Assembly: GCA_023434205.1 (NCBI GenBank)
Contig: JAEYTB010000188.1
Span: 1-12,509, forward strand
Reading direction: 5' to 3'
Source: Planctomycetota bacterium
Lineage (GTDB): Bacteria > Planctomycetota > Phycisphaerae > Phycisphaerales > UBA1924
DNA: 12,509 nucleotides
Below are positions 1 to 6,226 of the stretch, piece by piece (positions within the stretch are counted from its first letter, which is position 1; the number at the start of each line of letters is the position of its first letter). The notes below the pieces were generated by a model. That model did not search any database and was not told the DNA's origin. It was given only the letters and a program-made list of their open reading frames with translations. The position numbers and the translations under genes are program-made.

Positions 1-203
1 GTCCTCAGCGGCCCCGCCCACGGCGCGAGGGCCCGCAGCTCCCCGCACAACCGCTCCGCGAACGCCCCCTGCCGGTCCTGCTTGTCCACAATGCTGTAGA
101 AGTCGCAGTAGTGGCACTTATGGAAACAAAAGGGTACATGGACATACAGCGACCCCGCCCGCGTCCCCGCCGGCAGGGCCGCCAGGGGCTCCCCCGCGCT
201 CAC
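1..203 (-). CDS. hemW: HemW-like radical SAM protein (coproporphyrinogen III oxidase-like), 5' end only
   Basis: The minus strand from 203 encodes about 67 residues before the window edge. They contain 'SLYVHVPFCFHKCHYCDFYS' with the CX3CX2C radical SAM cluster motif at about C26, C30 and C33, in the N-terminal position and with the 'YxHxPFCxxxCxYCDF' wording typical of the HemN/HemW family. In that family this motif binds the [4Fe-4S] cluster that cleaves S-adenosylmethionine; HemW itself is thought to act as a heme chaperone rather than as the oxidase. The start is placed at a GTG at 203-201, about 17 codons before the conserved core. Another in-frame GTG lies at 233-231 and no good Shine-Dalgarno decides between them. 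The gene is divergent from the FHA gene at 315. Family is secure; HemW rather than HemN is inferred from the motif at the extreme N-terminus. The catalytic and C-terminal parts are outside the window. Confidence 0.85.
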   Translation of the reverse strand, partial: MSAGEPLAALPAGTRAGSLYVHVPFCFHKCHYCDFYSIVDKQDRQGAFAERLCGELRALAPWAGPLR

Positions 204-314
204 CCGGCCCGCTCCGAACCTTTGGCCAAGCACGGGGATAGAGGTAGGTCGGGGCACGGACGGATGGTAGAATGGTCGGCCCGCCCCACCCGGCGGGGAA
301 TGGAGGGCGTCCGG

Positions 315-830
315 ATGAATGCATCGCTGGTCCTCGTCCGCGAAGACGGACGCCAGAACGAGATCCCCCTGAAGCGGCAGGCCATCATCGGCCGCCAGAC
401 CGACTGCACCCTCCGCATCCCCGATTCGGGCATCTCCCGCCACCACTGCGAGCTGACCGTCGGCGAGGGCAAGGTCACCCTCCGCGACCTGGGCTCCTCC
501 AACGGCACCTTCGTCAACCGCGTCAAGGTCACCCAGGCCGAGCTCGCCGCCGGAGACCTCATCTCCATCGGCAACCTCGTCTTCGTCGTCAAGATCGACG
601 GCAGCCCCGCCGTGATCGACGCCGAGGAAGCCTGGGACGAGGGCGCTGTCCCCCTCGGCGCCCCCGCCACCAAGTCCGCCCCCAAGCCCGCCCAGCCCCA
701 GGCCGCGAAACCCGCCCCCGCCAAACCCGCGGCACGCCCCAGCCTCACCGACCCCAGCGAAGACAGCTCCGTCGCCGACTTCGACTTCCTCGACGAAGAC
801 GACGACATCAAAAAGCAGCCCAAGCTCTGA
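315..830 (+). CDS. FHA-domain protein with Pro/Ala/Lys-rich and acidic tail
   Basis: A 171-residue cytoplasmic protein (no signal peptide or membrane segment). Residues about 5-100 form a forkhead-associated domain with the signature residues present: G26-R27, S41-R42-H43-H44 and, after 'LRDLGSS', N63-G64-T65-F66-V67-N68. In this family these residues bind phosphothreonine peptides, so the protein probably docks on partners phosphorylated by a Ser/Thr kinase. After the domain comes a Pro/Ala/Lys-rich linker (about 105-140) and a very acidic stretch near 'DFDFLDEDDD', likely disordered. The ATG at 315 is chosen because GGAGGG lies at 302-307 with a 7-nt spacer; an in-frame ATG at 300 is possible but overlaps that site. 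A TAGAAT at 268-273 could be a -10 box, but no good -35 pairs with it. No kinase gene is in the window, so the partner is unknown. Confidence 0.9.
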   Translation: MNASLVLVREDGRQNEIPLKRQAIIGRQTDCTLRIPDSGISRHHCELTVGEGKVTLRDLGSSNGTFVNRVKVTQAELAAGDLISIGNLVFVVKIDGSPAVIDAEEAWDEGAVPLGAPATKSAPKPAQPQAAKPAPAKPAARPSLTDPSEDSSVADFDFLDEDDDIKKQPKL

Positions 831-833
831 ACT

Positions 834-857
834 CCTCCCCCGACTCGGCGGGGGAGG
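834..857. repeat. GC-rich palindrome in intergenic element after the FHA gene
   Basis: A perfect 9-bp inverted repeat (834-842 with 849-857, arms CCTCCCCCG/CGGGGGAGG) around a 6-base loop, 3 bases after the FHA stop codon. It is followed by GGCGGAGGGGGAG to about 886, whose GGGGGAG (880-886) can pair alternatively with the left arm. There is no T-tract, so it is not a canonical intrinsic terminator, though it could stabilise or end the FHA transcript. The wording resembles dispersed intergenic GC palindromes found in several high-GC bacteria; this is recall, not tested. Confidence 0.55.
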
Positions 858-924
858 TGCCGAGGCTCTGCGAGGCGGAGGGGGAGCGAACGCCGCACCA
901 CCTCGGCGTGCATGTGACCCGGCC

Positions 925-1419
925 ATGCCGCAAACCACCGAAATCGACACTCTGTGCAAACGACTCCTCGCGGCCGCGCCTCATCGAGCCGAGCCGCTGG
1001 TCGTGACCCAGAGCGACATCGACCGCGCCGCTCAAGAGCTCAGCGTTGTCTGGCCCGACTCCTACCGGCGCCTGCTTCTGGCCCTCAACAACATCACCCT
1101 TGACTTGTTCGAACTCTACCGCGTGTTGCCACCGGCCCGCGTCAAAGACTTCGGTCAGCACTGCATTGTCCAACAGAATACTTGGTTGCACTCGGAACGA
1201 GAGCTTCCGCCCTGGATGCTTGCCTTCTACACCAATGGTCTGGCCGACTACGAAGGCTTCGACCTCCGCGGCGCTCCCGGTGGGTACCCGATTGTTTCCT
1301 GGTCGCACGAGATCGCCTGGGACGAGGGCTGCGACGATCCCAACGATGCGATCAGCGTGGCCGCACCGTCCTTCGAGCGCTGGCTGCGTGAGCGGGTCGA
1401 CGATCTCGAGCACCCTTAG
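925..1419 (+). CDS. SUKH / SMI1-KNR4 family protein
   Basis: A 164-residue soluble protein. Residues 39-55 ('LSVVWPDSYRRLLLALN') match the SMI1/KNR4 (SUKH) opening motif, in which a Pro and a Tyr precede a hydrophobic helix ending in Asn (here W43-P44, Y47, N55). The later 'GYPIVSWSHE' (120-129) and the closing 'FERWL' (150-154) fit the rest of the fold. SUKH proteins often act as immunity proteins against contact-dependent or polymorphic toxins, but many are orphan regulators or housekeeping binders, so no toxin target is claimed. No toxin gene is adjacent. The ATG at 925 has no clear Shine-Dalgarno; the ATG at 912 is immediately followed by TGA and cannot serve. Local base composition is markedly less GC-rich than in the minus-strand genes (29 of 60 bases G+C at 1141-1200), which hints at separate acquisition. 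Confidence 0.72.
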   Translation: MPQTTEIDTLCKRLLAAAPHRAEPLVVTQSDIDRAAQELSVVWPDSYRRLLLALNNITLDLFELYRVLPPARVKDFGQHCIVQQNTWLHSERELPPWMLAFYTNGLADYEGFDLRGAPGGYPIVSWSHEIAWDEGCDDPNDAISVAAPSFERWLRERVDDLEHP

Positions 1420-1426
1420 CCGCGCT

Positions 1427-1462
1427 ACTCCTCCACCACACTCTGCCCCCCATCCACCTCCC
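1427..1462. repeat. 36-bp direct repeat, left copy
   Basis: Matches 3822-3857 at 34 of 36 positions (differences at 1434 and 1436). Read on the minus strand it encodes 'EVDGGQSVVEE' followed by TAG (1427-1425), almost the same as the real C-terminus 'EVDGGQSVFEE' plus stop of the hydrolase gene at 3820-6204. No similarity to that gene is visible beyond 1462. It begins 8 bases after the SUKH stop codon. It looks like a relic copy of the hydrolase 3' end. Confidence 0.8.
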
Positions 1463-1530
1463 TCCCCGGGGACGGCCGTGCCGCCGCCATTTTGGCTGCA
1501 ACCCGCGGTTCCGTTACCTGTATCACCCAC

Positions 1531-1546
1531 GCCGCGACTCCGCGGC
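1531..1546 (+). promoter_or_regulatory. Hairpin abutting the ribosome binding site of the repeat-protein gene
   Basis: A perfect 6-bp inverted repeat, GCCGCG-ACTC-CGCGGC, ends directly against the Shine-Dalgarno GGAGG (1547-1551) of the gene starting at 1557. The RNA hairpin could hinder or position ribosome loading. In such GC-rich DNA a 6-bp stem can arise by chance, so its regulatory role is only a suggestion. Confidence 0.3.
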
Positions 1547-1556
1547 GGAGGATCCC

Positions 1557-3818
1557 ATGCGTCCATGGCTCGCGTTGTGCATCTGCCGTGTTGTCTGCGC
1601 TTTGACGAGCCCGGTCTGGGCCCAATGTCCCGGCCAGTTCACAACCATCAACGGCTCCAACGGCCCCAACAACCGCGTCTTCGCGCTGGCTGAGTGGGAC
1701 CCCGACGGCCCCGGCCCCATGCTCTCTCACCTCATCGCGGGCGGCGAGTTCACCGTCGCCGGCCACGTGAAGGCCCGCCGCATCGCGGGCTGGGACGGCA
1801 CTTCCTGGTACAGCCTTGGGGAAGGGTTTGACGCCCCGGTGTACGCGCTCTGTGTCTACAACGGTCAGCTCCACGCCGCGGGAGAGTTCTTGAACGCGGG
1901 CGGAACCATGGTCAACCGGGTGGCCCGGTGGAACGGGTCCGCGTGGGAGCCGCTGGATGCAGGCGTCTCGGGGCCCGTGCACGCACTCGAAGTCTTCAAT
2001 GGTGAGCTGATCGTCGGCGGAAAGTTCCAGACAGCAGGAGGGCTCACGTCCCCCAACCTCGCGCGCTGGAACGGGTCCGGCTGGCTGCCGCTCGGCACCC
2101 AGACCACGTCCTTCACCACCGCCGTGTACTCCCTGCGAGCTGACGGCGCGACGCTGCTGGTGGGCGGTGAGCGCATCCACTCGTCCCCCTCGACCCAGTT
2201 CATCAACCGATGGAACGGCTCGCAGTGGCTCACCTTCCCCGAGTTGTTCGGACCGGTCGGCCCCGTCAGGGCAATCGCGATCCAGGACGGCACGATCTAC
2301 GTCGGCGTGGCAACGACGTACGACTCCACCGTGGGTCAGCTCCTGGCTTACTCAGGATCGACCTGGCAAGAGATCGGAGGATTGCCTCGTTCTGCCGGTG
2401 CGATCTTCTCCCTCCACAGCCACACGGGGGAGATGTACGCTGGTGGTGCCTTCCAAGCATCGAGCTTCGACAACTTCGCCCGCGTGAACGGAACATCGCT
2501 CGCTTACCCCCTGGCATTCACCGGGTCGATGGGCCTCGGAACAGTGCACGCGGTGACCACCTTCCGCGGCAGCCTCATCGCCGCCGGCAAGCGGACGCAC
2601 CTGCAGAACACCAACCTGAGTGTGATCGATCACCCCGTCCCTCGGGCCCTCACCGACGGTATCAGCGGATCGGCACGACTCGCCTCCACCAGCGACGGCA
2701 TCGTCGCGTTCGGCTTCTTCAGGACGGCCGGTCAGTCCGAAGCGAACAGCATCGCGAGGTTTGATGGCACGGCTTGGACGCCGCTCGGGACCGGCGTCCT
2801 TCGCACGCACAACGGCCACCTGGTCCCTGGTGCGGTCGGTGCGGTGGCCGAAACCCCGACCGGCCTGGTGATCGGCGGAAGCTTCCACTCCGCCGGGACA
2901 ATGCAGGCCAACAACGTGGCCCAGTGGAGCAATGCCACCGGGTGGTCACCGCTCGGCGCTGGGCTCAACGACTCCGTTTCCGGCATCGCCGTGTTCGAGG
3001 GGGATGCGATCGTCGTTGGCAGGTTTACCGCCTCCGGCGCATCGCCGTGCCGCGCCGTCGCCCGCTGGACCGGCTCGGAGTGGCTCCAGATGGGCGCCAC
3101 CATCGGCGGCGCGAGCGACGAGGTCGTGGGCGCGGCGATCCGCGTCGTAGGCGACGAGCTTTTTCTTCTCTACTCACGCCTCTCGGGGCAGTCGTTCTCC
3201 GTCCACATCGCACAATGGGACGGGGCAGCGTGGCAGAATGTCGGCCTCGTGAACTCCGGCGGCCCCTTCGAGCTATCGGAGTTCGAGGGCGACTTGGCTA
3301 TCAACGCCGCCGTCACGATGTCCAACGGCACTCAGACCCGGTACCTGGCCCGCTACTCGCAGCGCCAGTGGCTCCCAATCGGCTACCCTCCGGCGCCCAC
3401 CACCACGCTCGCCGAGTATGACCACCGCCTCTACGTCCGCGGCTTCGGATACTGGGACTCGCACCGTTGGCTGTTTAGCCTACACCCGCCACACACCAGC
3501 CTCGTTGCTTGGAACGGCGACCTCTACGGCATCGCACTCCACGCGGCCGCGCACACCGACGCGTCGCTACCCATCTCCGACCCACGCAACTCAACCTTCG
3601 CAAAGCTCTCGCAGACGTGCGGCCCCGCCTGCGGCACCGCGGACTTCGACAATGATGGCGACTCGGGGACTGACGCAGACATTGAAGCGTTCTTCGCCTG
3701 CCTGGCCGGCTCGTGCTGCGCCCGCTGCGGCTCCGCCGACTTCAACAACGACGGCGACACCGCTACCGATTCCGATATCGAGGCCTTCTTCCGGGTGCTG
3801 GCCGGTTCAGCCTGCTGA
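1557..3818 (+). CDS. Secreted beta-propeller-like repeat protein with tandem dockerin-like Ca-binding tail
   Basis: A 753-residue exported protein of unknown function. The N-terminus is a signal peptide (hydrophobic to about residue 20, likely cut after 'VWA', A22). From about 41 to 665 there are roughly eleven degenerate repeats of about 45-50 residues. Their pattern is 'V.AL.V.NG.L.VGG.F..AGG...N.ARWNG..W.PLG.G'; the W-box is seen as 'AGWDGTSWYSL', 'ARWNGSAWEPL', 'ARFDGTAWTPL', 'AQWDGAAWQNV' and others. This resembles Kelch/Rax2-type beta-propeller blades. Residues 696-721 and 728-753 are two copies of 'DFDNDGD..TD.DIEAFF..LAGS.C', with Asp/Asn spacing like an EF-hand or dockerin calcium loop. 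I know such tails from Phycisphaerae exported proteins, where they may anchor or sort the protein. The start at 1557 has GGAGG at 1547-1551 with a 5-nt spacer. The gene ends one base before the stop of the convergent hydrolase gene, is flanked by a 36-bp direct repeat and is less GC-biased than the genes to its right. Confidence 0.85.
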   Translation: MRPWLALCICRVVCALTSPVWAQCPGQFTTINGSNGPNNRVFALAEWDPDGPGPMLSHLIAGGEFTVAGHVKARRIAGWDGTSWYSLGEGFDAPVYALCVYNGQLHAAGEFLNAGGTMVNRVARWNGSAWEPLDAGVSGPVHALEVFNGELIVGGKFQTAGGLTSPNLARWNGSGWLPLGTQTTSFTTAVYSLRADGATLLVGGERIHSSPSTQFINRWNGSQWLTFPELFGPVGPVRAIAIQDGTIYVGVATTYDSTVGQLLAYSGSTWQEIGGLPRSAGAIFSLHSHTGEMYAGGAFQASSFDNFARVNGTSLAYPLAFTGSMGLGTVHAVTTFRGSLIAAGKRTHLQNTNLSVIDHPVPRALTDGISGSARLASTSDGIVAFGFFRTAGQSEANSIARFDGTAWTPLGTGVLRTHNGHLVPGAVGAVAETPTGLVIGGSFHSAGTMQANNVAQWSNATGWSPLGAGLNDSVSGIAVFEGDAIVVGRFTASGASPCRAVARWTGSEWLQMGATIGGASDEVVGAAIRVVGDELFLLYSRLSGQSFSVHIAQWDGAAWQNVGLVNSGGPFELSEFEGDLAINAAVTMSNGTQTRYLARYSQRQWLPIGYPPAPTTTLAEYDHRLYVRGFGYWDSHRWLFSLHPPHTSLVAWNGDLYGIALHAAAHTDASLPISDPRNSTFAKLSQTCGPACGTADFDNDGDSGTDADIEAFFACLAGSCCARCGSADFNNDGDTATDSDIEAFFRVLAGSAC

Positions 3819-3819
3819 C

Positions 3820-6204
3820 TCACTCCTCAAACACACTCTGCCCCCCATCCACCTCCCACGCGTTCCCAAACCACCCCGCCGCCCGCACCCCCCCCAACCC
3901 GTCCTGGAACACCCGCGACGAGAACACCGTCCAGTCCGGGTACCCCACGCCCGACCCAAAGTACCCCACCCGTTCCGCGGCGACCCTCCCCGCCGCCCCC
4001 GTCGGCGCCACCGCCCCCACCAAGGCCGTGAACGACCCCGGGTGCCGGTACACGAACATCGCGACCAGGTCCTCCCCCACCATCTCCCGCTCGCCGACGC
4101 GCACCTTGCCGTTCCACGCCTGCACCGGCGCGTGCCCCAGCAGCCCCTTCCACGCGTGGTTGGTGTCCGCGTTGCCGTACAGCACCACGTTCCGCCCCTT
4201 GAACCGCTCGGGGTCATACTCGCGGTCGGCGATGATGTCGAACGCCCCGTTGCCGCGGTACCAGAACGTCTCCGCATCAAACCGCGCCTTGTTCAGCGCC
4301 CACGCCTGGTCCGCGCTGCCACCGCCCGTCCCATACACCAGCACCACCCGGTTGCTGAACACGTGCTTGAACGGCCCCGTGCTCTCGGGCCCTTTTTCCC
4401 CATCCATGCGGATGTTCTCGAGCGACCAGCCGCCGGCAGTCCTCCGCAGCGCCACCCGCCGCTCGCCCCCGATGTCGATCGTCCCGCCCTCGTGTTTGAA
4501 GTACACCGCCCCCTCGCCCTCCAGCATGCCCCGGTCCAGGTACAGCAGCGCCACGTTCGTCAGCTCGCGCGCGGTGAACGTCCGCGACTTCCTGTCCAGA
4601 TCAACCTTCACCACCGAGTACTGGTTCTGCACCTGCTGCTGCCGCACGCTCACCCACCGGCACTCGCTCGACACCCCCACGTTCGGCGTCACAAACTCCA
4701 CGCTGTCCACGCTCTCCGCGCGCCTCCTGTGCGCGAAGAACTCAAACATCGGCGGCCAGTCCACGCACTCGTTCCCCCACCAGTGCCCCGCCCCCGGCCG
4801 CTCGTAGTACGCAAAGTCCGGGTGGAACCCCGCCAGGTGCTGCCGCATGTGCCGCGCCTGCCCCACCGGCACGTTGTCATCCGCATCCCCATGCAGGATG
4901 TACACCCCCTGCTGCAGGTAGTTCCGCGACATCTTCAGCGTGTCGCTCGGGCTCACCGCCCTCCGAAAAATCGTCTCCAGCGGCGTCGGGTTCGTGTACT
5001 CCTGCGCCCCCGTGTACGACCAGAACGAGATCCATCCCGCACTCGGAGCGATCGCCGCGAACCGATCCGGGAACAGCGCCCCGATGTTCCACGTCCCGTG
5101 CCCGCCCATGGAGTGCCCCGTCAGGTACACCCGCGCCGGGTCCGGCTTCAAACTCTCCGTCGCGTGCGCCAAGACCTCCAGCGCATCCAGCCGCCCCCAG
5201 TCCTCCCAGTCAAAACCAAAGGGCCGCCGGTTCGTTGGGCACACGATGTTCAAGTCCGGCTTCGCCCGGTACGCATCCGCCTGGCTCGTCGCCTCCACGC
5301 TCGCCCCGTGCAGCGACAGCACCAGCCCCGCCGGCCCCTGTCCTGTGGCCGGGTTCACCGCGTAATACTGCACCGACCCATCGATCCCGCTGATGAACGT
5401 CACCTTCCGCGTCTGCCCCGCCCCCCGCGCCCGCAGCTTCACCCGCACCTCATCGCGCACCGCGCGGCCACCCTCCGACCCCAGCGTCACCGTGTATTCC
5501 ACCTCGCCCGCCGCCACGTCCGCCGGCGGCGTGAACGACACCGGCACCTTCCGCACCGTCATCGGTGGCACCGCGGGCAGTTCTGTCCGCGAAACCACCC
5601 CCTCGCACGCCACGCTCGCGATCAGCCCCTTCTGCCACCTTTCCGTCGCATTCACCACCACCAGCCCGCCCAGCACCGCATCGCCGCGCCCCTCCACCAG
5701 GTCCGGAAGCGTCGCATCCGCCGTGTCGATGTACGCCCCGGCCCGGGGCTCGGTCAGCTTCAGAACCAGCCTTCCCCGGCCGTTCTGCACCAGGACCTCG
5801 TTTGTCCCCTTGCGGACCTTCACCGGCAGCCGCACCGTGCCATAGGCATAGGGATCACCCGCACGCGGCTCGCCGTTAAACGACAGCGCGAGGTGGCCCG
5901 AGGCCTCCAGCACCATCACCCGCTCCGCCTCACTCTCAAAGTTCGCGAACGAGTAGCCCCCCGAGAACGCCCGCCCCGAGAACACGCCCTCCCCGTCCGC
6001 CTTGGCCGGCTTCCAGGCGTTCCCGCCGATCTCCCCGCCCTCCCGCGGCGGCGTCCAGCCTCCCGACGCGATCTCCCACTGCACCGGGTCCACCCGGAAG
6101 GGCGTGCGGATCGACGGCCCCCCCGGCGGCAGCGTCAGCGCTTCGCGGACCACAATGTCACCAGGCCCAAGCCCGAGCAGGCACGACAAGACGGCTGCAA
6201 TCAT
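3820..6204 (-). CDS. Secreted alpha/beta hydrolase, prolyl oligopeptidase/esterase type
   Basis: A 794-residue protein with a short hydrophobic N-terminus ('MIAAVLSCLLGLGPG') that is probably a signal peptide. The central part (about 255-490) is an alpha/beta hydrolase domain. It has the nucleophile elbow G363-H-S365-M-G-G, an acid in 'HGDADDNVP' (D442 by alignment with the HGxxDxxVP pattern) and the catalytic His in 'GAGHWWGNE' (H474). The triad is therefore complete, and an esterase or peptidase acting outside the cytoplasm is likely; the substrate is not evident. Residues 20-250 look like beta-rich accessory domains. About 300 residues after the catalytic domain form an unassigned region containing 'RNVVLYGNADTN'. 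This is the last of six co-directional genes, starting 22 nt after the phosphatase stop. No Shine-Dalgarno is visible before the ATG at 6204, so translation may depend on coupling or a leaderless-like mode. It converges on the repeat-protein gene with one base between stops. Confidence 0.85.
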   Translation of the reverse strand: MIAAVLSCLLGLGPGDIVVREALTLPPGGPSIRTPFRVDPVQWEIASGGWTPPREGGEIGGNAWKPAKADGEGVFSGRAFSGGYSFANFESEAERVMVLEASGHLALSFNGEPRAGDPYAYGTVRLPVKVRKGTNEVLVQNGRGRLVLKLTEPRAGAYIDTADATLPDLVEGRGDAVLGGLVVVNATERWQKGLIASVACEGVVSRTELPAVPPMTVRKVPVSFTPPADVAAGEVEYTVTLGSEGGRAVRDEVRVKLRARGAGQTRKVTFISGIDGSVQYYAVNPATGQGPAGLVLSLHGASVEATSQADAYRAKPDLNIVCPTNRRPFGFDWEDWGRLDALEVLAHATESLKPDPARVYLTGHSMGGHGTWNIGALFPDRFAAIAPSAGWISFWSYTGAQEYTNPTPLETIFRRAVSPSDTLKMSRNYLQQGVYILHGDADDNVPVGQARHMRQHLAGFHPDFAYYERPGAGHWWGNECVDWPPMFEFFAHRRRAESVDSVEFVTPNVGVSSECRWVSVRQQQVQNQYSVVKVDLDRKSRTFTARELTNVALLYLDRGMLEGEGAVYFKHEGGTIDIGGERRVALRRTAGGWSLENIRMDGEKGPESTGPFKHVFSNRVVLVYGTGGGSADQAWALNKARFDAETFWYRGNGAFDIIADREYDPERFKGRNVVLYGNADTNHAWKGLLGHAPVQAWNGKVRVGEREMVGEDLVAMFVYRHPGSFTALVGAVAPTGAAGRVAAERVGYFGSGVGYPDWTVFSSRVFQDGLGGVRAAGWFGNAWEVDGGQSVFEE
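3822..3857. repeat. 36-bp direct repeat, right copy (3' end of the hydrolase gene)
   Basis: This copy contains the last eleven codons of the minus-strand hydrolase gene and the final base of its TGA stop (3820-3822). It is 34/36 identical to 1427-1462. The two copies flank the whole repeat-protein gene, 2395 bases apart from start to start. Confidence 0.8.
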
Positions 6205-6226
6205 CCGCGCAAGATACCGCGCCCGG

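Noticed and set aside
1492..1526. Possible sigma-70 promoter (TTGGCT ... TACCTG/TATCAC) before the repeat-protein gene
   Set aside because: The -35 matches 4 of 6 consensus bases, but the -10 at proper spacing matches only 2 of 6; not better than chance.
1425..2180. Minus-strand open frame of 251 codons whose C-terminus resembles the hydrolase C-terminus
   Set aside because: Only the last eleven codons and the stop resemble the hydrolase; the rest is antisense to the secreted repeat protein and shows no domain. The resemblance is reported as a direct repeat instead.
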